Shown here in pieces: positions 11,501 through 24,424 of a DNA stretch of 64,000 bases. Under the pieces are notes generated by a model. That model worked only from the letters and a program-made list of their open reading frames with translations, did not search any database and was not told the origin of the DNA. The stretch spans positions 682,001 to 746,000 of the forward strand of contig JACGCM010002285.1 of the NCBI GenBank assembly GCA_014058105.1, written 5' to 3'. Positions within the stretch are counted from its first letter, which is position 1, and every line of letters starts with the position of its first letter. A program made the position numbers and the translations under genes. Source of the DNA: Kingdonia uniflora. Taxonomy: Eukaryota > Streptophyta > Magnoliopsida > Ranunculales > Circaeasteraceae.

Positions 11501-14500
11501 TCTTTAGTTGATGTGATATATCTTGTACCACAACCATCATTCTCCGTCAGCTTCATGAAGTGCAAGAATCTCCTCGTAGCTCGAAGATGTAGCTACCGCC
11601 GTCTACTTCATCAATCTCTAAGAATATTTATGTATCCCCATACATAAACACATAATCTATTTGACAATGACATCTATGTGGATCTGACAAGTATTTTGTA
11701 TAGGCGTACCCTATAATTTACCGTTTACCATTTTGTGTAAAACAAACCCTAGTCTTTCATACTGATCAAGCACCTCAGAATGTGCCTGATCTCACTCAAG
11801 TGCCTTTGGGTAGGAACATAACTATGGAAAGCCAAACAGTTTATTGAGAATGAGTCATTGGTTCTAATATACCTAGCTACATATAACAAAGCATCTTCTA
11901 GCTATGGCGTCACGGCTGTAGGATTTTTCCCCCCATTAGGATGGTAGAAGGTGTCGTTGACCACATCCAAGTGTTGGACGTGCAATAAACGACTTAGCAC
12001 CGTATGCTACATCCATACCAAAAGTGTTAGATAACTCTTTCGATATATATTATTTGGTGTTCGAGTATGCCACTACCAAGATGTTCGCTCTGCAAATCGA
12101 GACACTACTTGATTTCCTAAGGTCTTTTATTATGAATTTCTTCTTGTGGTATTCGGTGGCTCTCGGGATCTCCCCTAGAGGTCTAATGATATCCAAATCA
12201 TTTAGTACACTTTATGGTGACACTGAAGCTAATTTATGCATTCTAAATAAGAATGCATGGACAGATAAAGATATTTGCAAAGTCCCCGACCTTTAATACT
12301 CGGTCAACTTACGATGTCTCATGGGCCCTGATTGCTTCATGTTAATAATAACTTTTCCAATTTTATTACGTATACACCTCGTGTATCGAGCTTAATTGCT
12401 TCCAGAAGCTTATACCTCCCCAGGTGGCTTTATAAAGATATTCGTATCTAGTTTCCTAAATAGATACATGGTATTTACATCAGACGCATCTCTAGCTTCT
12501 CCTCGACAACTTGGCAGACTGATCAGTACCGAAACATTTTTAACGTCCATAACCGGGTAATAGGTTTGTAATCGATGCAAGATCTCTTAAATAATTCTTG
12601 GGCAACTAGTCTTGTATTGACCAAATTATCTCTCCGAGTTAATCATGTTTCCTTACCTCTCCCATTTGTAACTAACAGGCTCTGTGGTATCACTTTGTAT
12701 TATGCTAGCAAGCTGAGCTCCGCTTGGATTCTAAACTCCCACTTTGGCCAATGTACAACAACACACAATCGTTTACAATAAGTGGTTCTGAATCCTCATT
12801 CTTGATGGCGAGCACAGCAACAAATATGAATACCTTGTCGATAAATCTCTACTGAACAATCCTACGTACATTGTGCTTATTACAGACTTTTAATAGATCG
12901 ATATCTTCTTATTATCATACGTATGTGCCATCCCGGGCTAGTCCCGTAATGTATCAACTGGTCGCGTAACTACTATTGCCTCATCGATGGGTGGTTTCAT
13001 CCTCGATGAACCAACTACACCATTAGTCATATTTGTCCCATATACGGCAACTACCGAGTTCTCAGAATACTTTCTTCCAACGGTGCTCTGCACTAAGTGT
13101 GAGCCTTAGATTCGTTTGCGATACTAATTTCCCGGTAACGTTCAGTTGTTGTACTAATTCCCCCAGAATGTTTAGCTGTATAGGTATATTACTTGCAGGT
13201 ACATACACTTACGGTACTTCAATAGTACCTATGAATATGTCTGGCAATTCATTTGTGACCTATTGGAGGTTTGTAATCCGTTGAACCTTATTGTCACTTA
13301 ACTTATGTAAGGGATCTAAATGAGACAACGATGGTGTTTTCCAATTAATCTTGGAAACATCCTCAACATTGACAATCATATCTCCCCTCAATGCTAGGAA
13401 TATTGTTTCATCAAGTGACAATTATTTGCCTTACAGTATATACGTCGTTAGTAGGTTTCAAATATCTAGTAATAGATTTGAATCATAACCCACATAATAT
13501 TAGGCTGACATTGTGGGTCCCATCTTCATGCATTATGGTGATGCTATTGGCACCTGTACAGAACATCTAAATGTTCATCGATGGGCAATACTGGACTCCG
13601 ACCTAGTTACTAGTCATTTTGGGGGGCGGGGGAATTTGATGATTTGCTATGGGACTAACCATAATCAGTATTGTGGGAGCAAGAATGCATATTCTACACA
13701 CTAGCCAGAAATTATTATCGTAATAACAGTGGCCTTGTGATTATCCTAAATCACATGATCAGGTTCTCCGCCAATCCCGAGTTGGGTATGGTATGGGGTA
13801 CTCATGATGCTTAATCATCTATCCCATTTAGCGGTAAAATAATCATCAAAAGCCTGTGAGTTCAACTCAATTCTCCGTCAAGTCACATCGATCGACTTTG
13901 ATCAGTTAATCCAGAAACTAAGCCTGCGATTGAAAGATCTAAGTGAGAAGTCGTGCTAACGTTGCATTCCTAGATTTTAATAATAGGCAAACGTAAGACC
14001 ATCTCCTAAATGCGTCTATTATGGCCATAAATACTCAAGTGGGCCATAATATAGATTAATAGGTCTACATGTGTCTCCATGGATACGTTTAGAGCAAAGG
14101 CTGGAGATCTCACTCCACCTTGGTCATACTAGGATAAAATAATAGACTTTCCTTTAAAGCAATTGTTACACGTACACTCTCTAGGTCTTCTCTCCTTTTA
14201 AGGAAAGTTGAGATGTAATCTTGATAATCATCCTCGCTATCCGAGCCCAGAGAAGTGTATTGGAAGCCGTTCTAATAGCGTGCTCTAACCTTTAAACATA
14301 GAAGGAGTGCACAAAACCTTGTTTATCATTTTCTCTGATAGTCATGATGTGATAAACATTGTCATGTATCTCCCTAAACTCAATAAAATCTGGCTGGATT
14401 TACTAGTATATAATGCATACTAGATACCCCGTATCATACCGTTAGAGAGTAATAGCGTAGCACACTCAGTACGTTCTATCAGGTTTGTCGTGCCAATGAT

Positions 14501-14949
14501 ATTCCCGATGCACTAGGTTAGAGATAAGAAATATGTTCATTTCTTAAAAGGATCGAGTGCGTGGTACAAATGTCTCTTAGACATATGTCGTCACTCATCC
14601 GATTATCGGTAATACTCAATAAGCAGAAAGATCCATAGGCGGGTTGTATATAGTAGATCAACTATCATACATAGAATTTAACTACTTCTCAAGCAATAAA
14701 TTATAATAATCACAATTTTAACAAAATGAAAATTTTATGTATGTCACGAACACTTTATTGAAACATAAATGATTTGTTCCTAACATAATAAAAAATACTA
14801 ACAAAAAGTAAATGAAGTCTTTGCGAGAAAAGAAACTACAGTGCTCTCTACTGTGATATCACATGTCTACTGAAATATCTTTACGGATTACTCCGTATGT
14901 TGATCCATGCCGACATTAGTATCGTCGAAGAAGTCTGACACTGCAAACT

Positions 14950-15861
14950 CCACAAGGGCGGAGTCAATGTCAATAACTGTGTGGTGGGTTTGGACTCTAT
15001 TATCTCTGGCCACCCGTAGTGCCTGGCATTCCCGTACCAAGTGTCCTGTGTCACCGTAGTTAAAGAAAGGAGATCCTTGATCTGGCTTCTTTTCCTTCTT
15101 TACATTTCTTGGTTTGCTGGATTTCTAAAATCCTTTAGTTTTCCTAGGGCCAATAGGTTTATTATGGTTCCCGCCCTTCCTGTTTCCCTTGTATCCTCCC
15201 CGCCCTTTCCATATTTGTATCACTGACTTGCATAGTTGTTTCCTTGAAACTTAACATTGTGTGATACGGGCAACGACGCATCCTAGAAAGTCGTATTGCA
15301 TGATTCTTCATCAGAAGTTCATCGTTCTGCTCATAGAGGAGCAATGCAAGAATCAAGACTTCGTAAGTCGTAATATTCTTTCGCCGATATTGCCTCTAAA
15401 GCGTAAAATTGCTAGCATAGAAAGTTGATAGTCTTCTCTACCATTTCAGCATTAGTGACTTTCTTCTCACGCAGCTCAAGTGTTGAAGTGATTTTGTGGA
15501 CTGTTGAGTTATAATCAACGACGGTCCTAAAATCTTAGAGCTAAAGGGTGTTCCATTAATACATCATTTTTGGGAGCATAATGGTCATTTCTTGACCATA
15601 ACGCCCCTTTATGCTTGCCCTTAAGTCAGCTGGCTTAACCTTGTTGAGGAATTCAGTCTTTAGGTCATCTTGAATATGATGACGGAGGATAAACAAAGCC
15701 TTTGTTTTGTTGATAGGATCTTCATTGTTGCCAATGACGATGGTCTTCTGTAGACCAAGAGACTTCAAGAACAAGTCAGTGCCAATGAACTAAGTGAGGT
15801 AATTGGCTCCAGTAAGTAGCAATAATGGAGGAAATTTAACATTCTTGAGTTTCGCAGACAT
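14950..15861 (-). pseudogene. Ty1-copia gag relic (C1)
   Basis: Minus-strand gag beginning MSAKLKNVKFPPL at 15861. The UBN2-type core follows at 15774-15556, with ALFILRHHIQDDLKTEFLNK and a later LRASIKGRYGQ, the copia capsid pattern. A zinc-knuckle remnant near 15030-15070 keeps GDTGHLVREC but has lost the first cysteines, with Phe and Tyr in their place. Several stops interrupt the region. It would have formed the particle of element C1; it is now inactive. Confidence 0.75.
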
Positions 15862-16883
15862 CTATTATGCAAAATGTAGATCGTAATTAGTAACAATTCT
15901 TGATTAACATTTTAAATGCATTATAGACAGATCATAGTACTTAGAATAACATAAAATAAATAATTTCTAATCATATTATAGTTGAACCTTGTTCATATTC
16001 TAAAACTCATTAAATTATTTTATAATAATTAAATCCTAATTTTACCCCGTAAAATGATAATCTTAATCTTAGATGTGGATTTTAATAGAATCTTAGCCAA
16101 GATTGTTATTCAAAATCGCTAGATGTGTGCGTTACTTATTCTGACAACTAGAGTGTCCTAAGCCCTAAAGTTCTATAAAGTCTGTATATTCTAGCCAAAT
16201 GACCCTATTTGTTACGAATATGAGGGGTATTAGATATTTAGTTGACAAATGGTCTCACCTCAAAGTCTACTGAGTTTATGATAGGTAGATTATGCCTATT
16301 TTTAAACTAACATTCTAGGGTATTATAGATTGTTATCAGTATATATATACCTCTAAATGTTATCATGTAACATCTAATTGCACCGAGATACATAAAATTA
16401 GTTCCTTAGATACCAAGTTTTTAGAAATAAGACTAAGTCAATTCCCAATTGAGCTCTAATTATTTGTCAATGACAATTAACTATGATTTAGATATGACTT
16501 TCAGTCGTATTCTAAATTAGTCATGGTTTCATATTATCTGTGATCTCTGATCATGATAATTAGTATCCTAGAGGCATACCATTAATATTCTATTAGATAT
16601 CGTAAGATACTTAAATAGGTATTAATCTGTTTACTTATATCACATATAAGTGAGTTCGCTTTCTTATACAAGGCACCCGTTCCCAATAAAAATTAAAATA
16701 TTTTTCATAATTTTTTAAAATGAGTTCCTCATAGGGTAGGTTTAGTCAATAGGAATTTTAAAAAAAATTGACTCAATTTAACAAAAAATTGAGCTCTCTA
16801 GAGCCAATTTAGTGTCTAAACTGGTCTGGTTTGGTCTGGGTCAATGCCTGGACCGGTTTGGACCGGTTTGACCAAGTCAAACC

Positions 16884-17128
16884 ATGTGCCACGTGTCCTT
16901 AAATATAGACTGCCATGTGTCAGCATTATGAACTGCCATGTGTCATCATTATGGGATGCTACGTGTCACCAATATGGACATCTATGTGTCATGCCACTGT
17001 GTGTGCCACTGTCTAGCACTTGGCATGCCACTATCCTGTCACGTGTCACTGCCACATCAGCATGGTGGACCACACCTACCACGTCAGCATGCCACGTATT
17101 CTTGAAATGTGTCATTGCCACGTCAACA
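16884..17128 (-). repeat. ACGTG-rich minisatellite in the C1 leader
   Basis: Degenerate tandem units of about 25 bp built on TGCCAYGTGTCA, with about eight recognisable copies. Many contain CACGTG or ACGTGTC cores. It lies between the 5' LTR and gag of C1, in the transcribed leader. ACGT-core sites are bound by plant bZIP factors in established biology; function here is inference. Confidence 0.7.
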
Positions 17129-17636
17129 ATGGATTAGGCCTGATGACGTCATAAATAGGTATTAAATAATTTTTGGAAAAATAAAAACCTAACTGAAGTC
17201 AGCATTATCTAAAAATGATATTTTTTATTATTTTTATTTTCGTGAATTGCCCAGTTTAAATGCCAATTTCTCAGTGATTAGTACATCTCCCTGAGACGTG
17301 CCATATACCGATGTGATCGTTGTGGAATAGGCTACGTAAAAAAAATTGATTGTGCATCAATCCAATCTCTACAACTATCACTATATTAGTTTGAAAATAA
17401 CCATTTATCAAGGGTTAAAAATCACTAAAAATAAACTTTTAATCCGAAAGAAAATATGTATTAATCATACAATTCATGTCTAGATATCATATATATATCA
17501 TTGAAGAAATAATTAATAGATAGAAATTTCAAAATAGGTAAAAAAAACCACTCCGCAACGTAAATTTTTTCAAGAAAATGCTGATTTGGAGAGTTTTTTC
17601 TCCCTTCTGATCCACTAGCTCATCGTACTGATAGCG

Positions 17637-17912
17637 TGTTGGATAATAATGGATATTTCTCTATTGATTGATCATAAGTAATAATATGAGAGAAGATTTG
17701 AGATATCTTCATTGAATAATATCTCTCTCTGTATCCTTAGAGGTTCATAGTTATAAAGGATAACCCAATATATGTTTTCTATATCTTTCCAAACTTCCCC
17801 CCCCCCCCCCCCTCCCCCCAAAAAGCCTAAAGGTATATGGGTTTGTTAGGAGTCCAGTAGGATACCCCAACCCAGTTAGGTTCCCACCTTGGGCTGGACC
17901 TAACTTTTAACA
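17637..17912 (-). repeat. 5' LTR of C1
   Basis: Starts TGTTGGATAATAATGG and ends CTTTTAACA on the plus strand. It carries a poly-C run of about 16 bp near 17798-17818 that is not in the left LTR. The sequence next to it (17621-17636) contains CTATCAG on the minus strand, a decayed primer site. Confidence 0.8.
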
Positions 17913-17984
17913 GTTTTAAGCATTATTTGCATAGAAAGACTGTTTTGAGGAAGAAAAAGAGTTACGATTTTAGTCTCCGGCATT

Positions 17985-18185
17985 TAATAGTCCACGCGGT
18001 GTTTTAAGCCCGACCAAACTCAGTTTTTTGAGTATGAGCTCCCTACACGGGGTTGAGTTTTGACAATGCCACGTAAGCAACTCACTCATATTTTTGTCTG
18101 CTGGAAAGGAAATATTGTGGGTTGCGAGTGTGGGCTGACACCAAAACTCAACCCACACTCATTTTCATAATTGTTGGAGATGCTC
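17985..18185. mobile_element. MITE-like fragment with one clear terminus
   Basis: The right end TTGTTGGAGATGCTC followed by TTA (18186-18188) matches the Tourist-type terminus seen elsewhere in the window. Inside it are inverted copies of GAGTGTGGGTTG, shared with 8439-8650. The left terminus was not found and may be lost. Confidence 0.5.
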
Positions 18186-18350
18186 TTAGTATTGTGTAGA
18201 TATCAGTTGAGAATGTTATGAAAGGAGACAATGGTTGTTTTTGGGCTCACCTACTACGAGGTCTTCCTTCATTCAGAATCCTATAAAACCCATGTTAAAT
18301 AATGGACATGTAGTATTTAAACCAACTGATTCTTAGCCAAAAAAATTTAT

Positions 18351-18604
18351 AAGGATGTGTTTGGTAGCCCCAAAAAATGAGAAACCAAGTGAGAAAATAA
18401 AAGTTTTAAAAATGGTTTCTCACTTTGGGTGTTTGGCGACAAAAATAAAATGAGAAATGTGTTTTCTCATAAAGAAAATATAGGCCAAAAAAGTGGGAAG
18501 CGGTTTCCCATCCACTTAGATGAGAAACATAGTTTCCTCTTGAAAAATGGTTTCCCGAGAAATGGTTTCTCAAGAAAAAAAATCAAGGCTTCCAAACACA
18601 CCTT
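18351..18604. mobile_element. Short inverted-repeat element (254 bp)
   Basis: The left end AAGGATGTGTTTGGTAGCC and the right end GGCTTCCAAACACACCTT are inverted repeats, with more internal symmetry built from GGTTTCTCA/TGAGAAACC blocks. No coding capacity. The target duplication is not clear, so the superfamily stays open (hAT- or Mutator-like MITEs have similar ends). Confidence 0.6.
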
Positions 18605-19203
18605 AAATTTACTCCTCTAAATTCTCTCTTTTGCAAATTCTCATATTTACCCTTAATTTCTAACACTACCTCTTCCCACCTTAGAGAATCTCTTAAAATA
18701 CCTCACTTAGTTGGGTGAAAAAAACCAAAATTCGACTGACTGAGATCCAATTTCATCCAACGGTACCTCAGTTGGTATTTAAGACATCTATTGACATTCA
18801 TCACTTTTTGAAATTAAAATACCATAACATTCAACACTTAAAAGCATTCAGCATGCAACACTTCAAAATATTCAGTAGTCAGCATTCAACACTTTGTTCA
18901 GCATTCAACATTTGAAAATAAACACCCCCTGAGTCTGGTTTGGGTGATGCCCGCCAAAGATCATAAGTTTTGTTGATAAAACATTTATTCAACGAGGTCA
19001 TATAAGCGAGAAATACACGATATCCAATCTTGATTTATATTGTTTTTTGGTAGATGGGATAATTTTACTATGTTGTTTGGCAGACATGGTTTCATATATT
19101 GGTCATACGAAGGAGCACGACCCTTATAGGCACATATTAAGCCAAGGAATTTGGGGGAGGACCCCAACATAAAGGTTTTACATTTTGTAACTCTTGCCAA
19201 GAT
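18605..19203. other. Intergenic DNA with a MITE fragment
   Basis: Around 18684-18760 the sequence repeats the left end of the 1090-1438 MITE (GAGAATCTCTT then TACCTCACTTAGTT). At 18800-18925 there is a loose array of CATTCAACACTT-like units. Nothing coding is recognised. Confidence 0.5.
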
Positions 19204-19208
19204 GAACA

Positions 19209-20109
19209 TGAAATTTAATGTGCTTGGTATTTAATGTATTTCGATAAATTAGGTCAAAATAATTCCTACCAATCAATGATCTAGGAATAAACAAAAACAA
19301 TTAATAGTAAAGATAAGGAATTAAATGACACAAGCATTATTCACCCTGTGGAAACTTCTTACTCAGGAGAAAAACAACAGGTCGTTGTTGATGAACACGA
19401 CAACTAAAAATCTACTAATCAAAAAGAGTTTAATCTGAATTATACTTACAGACTCAATAATCCCGTCTCATGATTATCTCTCTTCTGATCCAAGCATCAC
19501 GCCCAATCACATTCGTTCTCGCAATGACTCTCCTTAATTCTCGCAAAGACTCTTTTTTGTTCTCGCAACAACTTTTTTTCCTTCTCTTAACGACTCTCCT
19601 TGAACTCACAGCAAGGAATACCCTTCTTGAATCACTCTAGAATAATATATGGGAAGTAGGATAAACTAACTCAACATCAACCTCAAGGTTTTTAGGTTTT
19701 GATTGATATCAAATTGACTCTCTGATAAAGAAAATTAAGCTCTTTCAAAAATAACTTTTTGCCAAAGAAAAGAGAAAAAGAGAGAGGGAGAAAAGAGAAG
19801 CAATATTCGCTTAAATAGTCTTTAAGCTTTTCTCGAGACTCGCTCTAAAGAAACCTAAGGTCGCTTGAACAAAATTCCCAGAATTCGTTCGAACGAGATT
19901 TTGGGTCGTTCGAACGAAATTTTCAAAAAGTTTTTGAAAATTTAGAAAATCATTTTTGGCTCCCTTTATCAGAGTTCTACTTAACCAACTTACCTTTTTG
20001 GTCGTTGGTTGATAGAAGATTGTACGAAGGTCTTCATTTTGTCACTGTCTTCGACTGAGATAACCACGGACCTTCACATACACGAAATGAGATAAACCAA
20101 AACATTTCA
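19209..20109 (-). repeat. 3' LTR of C2
   Basis: On the minus strand it begins TGAAATGTTTTGG after the purine tract and ends AAATTTCA. It is about 75 bp shorter than its partner: a block between two TTCGAACGA-type repeats, present at about 25075-25150, is missing here. Confidence 0.85.
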
Positions 20110-20120
20110 ATCTCCCCATT
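20110..20120 (-). other. Polypurine tract of C2
   Basis: The minus strand reads AATGGGGAGAT immediately before the LTR start TGAAATG, the plus-strand priming site of an LTR element. Confidence 0.75.
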
Positions 20121-22376
20121 TAGTTCATTTCGTGATAAATAAAAATTAGTATGTCCCAGCTACAGAGTCAGTCGAGACCTTAGAAAGATACCACCCATTT
20201 TATGAATAGGTTTAATCTCGGGACCTCTTCTATAAACGATATCATCTTACATCTCAACACTCATCAGAAAGCTTGTTACTTAATATTTGCACACTTAGCA
20301 AACTCGTTTATAATATATGTGGAAAGAAGAACTTAAAATATTTATAAACAGAGAACCACATAATCATGAAAGAAATCATAAAAGTATCAAACCAGAAAAG
20401 AATGATTAAATATCCTTTCCTTGTGCTATCCTGTCAGGGATACTCATTTCTCCCTAATTTTTTATCACGAATGAAACAAAACACACTCCAGTACACAACT
20501 CAAAGCCCCAAAATCGATACCATCAAACTCCACCATTTGCAAAAACCAATAACAACAACACAAACCAACAATCACAGGAACTCACACCAACCCAATTACC
20601 ACTTAACCCTAAGGTGCATCTTTGGGAAACCTCGAACGAAGCTGCCACAAATTGCATGAGAATACTTTTGTAATCAAACCCCATACATAAGGAAAATCAA
20701 GTGCAAGGAGCAGCAAACTCTAACATTTTCTTAATCGAAACCAAATAATTAATATAGAGACAGAAAAAATCACAGTAGGAGGTGGAAACAAGAGTGAGAC
20801 AGACAGACAAATCAAAACAAAAAGGAACTTTGAATTTTTTGAAAAAATTGAAAAGTCGTTCGAATAACAAGAAACCTCGTTCGAACGAAATAATGGAAAT
20901 AGGTAAACGCACCAAAATAAACCAAAATAACCAAGTAATCAGTAAACATCAATAGGAAACATAATCCATAGGAATCTTAAGATAAGACACAAGACTTACG
21001 AGATAAACTGAAGACTACCAAACACACTCCCCCTCAAAATATGTAGTGTCAAATCTATAAGCACAATGGATACATGATATAGAGAATAATATTATTGATC
21101 TATAAACGAAATAATGTAAAAGAACTTGGTGCGTGTGTGTGTAGTCCAATCAAAGCCCTAACATTTAGACGTATGAAGATCACTATATTAGAAATATGTT
21201 TCAACTTAGGCTTCTCATGGTTGCCCACTCAAAGTCACTGAGAATTTACTAGATATTACTATGAGGAAATATGAATATGAATAAAATGGAGTTAAAAAAT
21301 TCACAATCCAAAAAAAAAAGCAGCGCTATTTTACTAAAAGATCTCATGGAAGGAAAATCAATTTTTTTAAATAGTGTCAAGTTAACTAATATATAATCTT
21401 TATCTCTCATCTCCACTAAACTGACTGTGTTAAACTCAAGATCAAACAGGTCTTGAAAATATTATAATGTAGGCAAGGGAAGGGACATAACGGAGTAGGT
21501 GTTTTGCTGGCATTCTGAGACTACAGTTTATACTTTCTCCCCATCTTTCTTCAAATTGAGTTCACCACCCGTCATTCTTTCTCTGTATTGAGTACGCATT
21601 TAATAAAATACCCAGTTTTTTCTTTTTCTTTTTTCTTTTTTATTATTATTTATTATTTATTTATTTATTTATAATATACTAGCAAAATCATTGAGGATAC
21701 TCCATTTTTAAACCACATGGTTTCACTCCTTCCTTCACTTTGATTTTACTTAAACGTCTCAGAACAAATGGGTTAAAAGGAGTTGGATATAAAATGAATG
21801 GCATATTTAAGGTACAAAAAAGATGGAAACGGATAAAATTTTGGGTAAGCATAGACGAAGGCCAAAAATGTGTAATAATAAAAAACCTATTATCATATCT
21901 TCGGTCTCACATAGTGTACTTTTTGTCTCGAATCAAGTATAAAGAATGTTCTATTAAACTAACTTGAACTAGATGTCACCACCAACAATTGACATATGCA
22001 TAAAATAATGAGATTAGAAACAAAAAGATATTTTGCTAGAAAAGAATTCAATTAATAACACTCAAAGCTTGCACAAAAGATTAGATCTTGATATTATTAT
22101 TGTGAGGTAATTAAGTCTATACAATTATTCTCAAAGTTTCTACTTACAACTAGAGTTAGGAACAGTTGGAACTAGTGATAAATAAGTGATACCAAGTAGT
22201 TTGAGCATTAGATGAATATATGATAAATAAATAAATCCCAAACATGCACATGCATAGATAAGATAGACTGTATTGCAAAAAATAGAGGAAATAACCACTA
22301 TGAGCAAAAGAAAATGACACATACCTAACGTTGTCCACATAATAACGACACAAACAATCAAGATGACCAAAAATAT
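20121..22376 (-). other. C2 interior without recognisable pol
   Basis: AT-rich sequence where integrase and reverse transcriptase would be expected. Open frames such as 22140-22370 (hydrophobic) and 20366-20659 show no family motif. At about 20850-20890 it carries two CGTTCGAA motifs like those repeated in the LTRs. Confidence 0.5.
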
Positions 22377-24346
22377 TTACTCAATAGAACAGACACCAAT
22401 GGTGATAATCCAGGATTCATCAGATAAAACATCTTTCACATTGGTTGGTTCAATCATCGACCCATAACACATACTCTTCACCATCTCATTTTGAGTTATT
22501 ATTGTAACATTGTATCGTAATTGTGGTAGAAGATCCTTTTTTTGAATCCAAACGGATCTCACTTTCTTTTGTTCTTCTGTTGCTTGAGTCAAATTCCTGA
22601 AACCATTAAAAGACTTTGGGACAAAAGAGGAATTAGCAACCGATTGGGCATATGATCGATAGGGTTTCCCTATTTCCAAGTGAAGATCATTCCTACTATG
22701 GAATATAGGAACATATCTACAATAGGGAGCAAGATGACCATTTTGATCACAAGTTTGGCAATAAAATACATGAAAGACAAAAGGCTGCTTAGTCTGCCTA
22801 TGAGGAGCATTAGTAATACTTTGTTTGGGCAAAGATGACATTGGAGTAACTTTGACAAACTTGGTGATTTGAGGTGTAGTAGACTTAGCATTTTGCTTAT
22901 CAAATCTAAGTCCCCTTTTGTCAATACCATTTTTGCTCATACTTAGCATTTTGTCAATATTCTTTGCTCCATAGAGAAAAACTTTAAGTTTCTGCTTAGT
23001 GGAAGTCAAGTCAAGTTTAAGCTTCTCAAGTTCAGTTTCAGTTAATTTTAACTTCCCCACAACAGTAAGTTTTTCTTTTTCACAAATATCAAGTTTGACA
23101 GTAAGAACATCTTTCTCATTCTTAAGTTTCTCAAGCTGAGAAACAAGTTGAGAATACAACTCTTCAAACTTGGGTCCTTTACTATTATCACTATCATAAT
23201 CACTCTGATCTTCAGTAGAATTTTCTAGCTCAAAAGGGTCAGAATAATTATTACTAAAGTTTATTATACTAAGAAACGTACAATAGTTGCCATTTTCATA
23301 TTTTTGGGAATAAACATTATTATCATAAAATTCATCATTATCATCATCCCAAATTACTTTAATATTCATGGCTTTATGGTTACTATTAGAACTCTTAGTG
23401 GGACAACTGTGAGTATAGTGACCATACTTGTGACACCATTTAACTTTATTTAAGCCTTATTCAAGATTGGTCTGTTTGCCATACGACTTAGCATGGTCAT
23501 GAGGAGGTGGCTTATAATCTACATTTTGCCCTTGTTTCTCAAATTGCCATTTTTTCAGGAGTTTTCTAAACTGTTGTCTTATGACATCAATATGTAAATC
23601 AAACTCCAATTCCTCATTATCGTCAGAGACACATAAGTTATCAACTTCTCTGGTTCCCTGAGAAGACAAAGAGTTGGAGGAAGACTTAAAAGCCAAACTC
23701 TTATTCTTCTTAGGATTTTCCATTTCCATCTCGATTTCAAATGTTTACAATTTTCCAGCAAGTGTGTCAGGTTTTAAAGTTTTAAGATTTTGAGCTTCCT
23801 CTTAGGGAGAGATCTTAGAATTTTGTGAACTATTTGAATATCAGTATATTCAGCTCCTAAAGAGGCACTGTTGTTGACAATGTCCCTCAGACTGGCATAA
23901 AACTCACTGAATGTTTTATCCTCACTTATCTGGATATTTTCAAATTGAGTGGTGAGCATTTACAGTTTACTCTCTTTAAATGTATCATCACCTTCGTGAG
24001 TGCACATTAAGATGTCCCAAGCTTCTTTCGAAGTGGTATACGCAGAGATGTGCATATACTCACTTTGACTCAACGCATTAAAGATAGTATTAAGACCTTT
24101 AGAATTATACCCAGATGGTTCTTTTTCCTCCTTACTCTATTGATTTCTAGGTTTAGGAATTTTAACAGCTGTTGCTAGCTCACCTTGCATAATAGTCGGG
24201 GGTACCCATCCATCTTCAATGGCAATCCTGACATCTTCTCCCATAGATTGTAAGAAGGCAATCATTCAAACCTTCCAGTAGGGAAAATTCGTGCCATCAA
24301 AGAGTGGTGGATGATTTATAGGACCTCCAAAATTTTCCAAATCCAT
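22377..24346 (-). pseudogene. Copia gag with zinc knuckle and start of protease (C2)
   Basis: Minus-strand gag starting at an ATG at 24346. It has PPLFDGTNFPYWKV at the N-terminus, the classic copia gag entry. The UBN2 core follows at 23959-23774 (KTFSEFYASLRDIVNNSA, then VHKILRSLP) and a charged stretch at 23729-23457. The 330-residue frame 23369-22377 has a coiled coil (about residues 65-130) and a perfect CCHC knuckle, CQTCDQNGHLAPYC. Another knuckle near 23400-23440 (CHKYGHYTHSC) has lost its first cysteine. The frame ends at ESWIITIGVCSIE, which resembles a protease active-site block (normally W.LDSGCS) with the catalytic Asp lost. Several in-frame stops occur between 24346 and 23400. 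The 330-residue part alone is open but lacks pol. Confidence 0.8.
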
Positions 24347-24409
24347 TAAATTAAGCAAGCACTTAAAAGTAGGATTACCTCTCAAGATATAAAGCCTACA
24401 AGTGATTCC

Positions 24410-24421
24410 ACTCTGATACCA
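24410..24421 (-). other. Primer-binding site of C2
   Basis: The minus strand reads TGGTATCAGAGT, matching 11 of 12 bases of the initiator Met-tRNA 3' end. It lies next to the inner end of the right LTR. Confidence 0.85.
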
Positions 24422-24424
24422 ATT

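Larger units (their letters stand above)
10747..17912 (-). mobile_element. Ty1-copia element C1, decayed
   Basis: Two related LTRs (10747-10979 and 17637-17912) bound 6.7 kb of internal DNA. The near-duplicate flanks are atttt (10742-10746) and gtttt (17913-17917). A polypurine tract lies next to the left LTR (minus strand of 10980-10995, AAGGGGGAG), so the element reads right to left. Order on the minus strand: 5' LTR, a weak primer site (CTATCAG), a leader of 1.8 kb, gag near 15861-14950, then an unreadable protease-integrase-RT stretch, and RNase H near 11500-11220. Every coding part is full of stops and frameshifts. LTR divergence and a 40-bp LTR indel indicate an old insertion. Confidence 0.8.

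Noticed and set aside
22140..22370. Hydrophobic minus-strand frame resembling a membrane peptide
   Set aside because: AT-rich interior of C2 with two overlapping frames; no homology seen.
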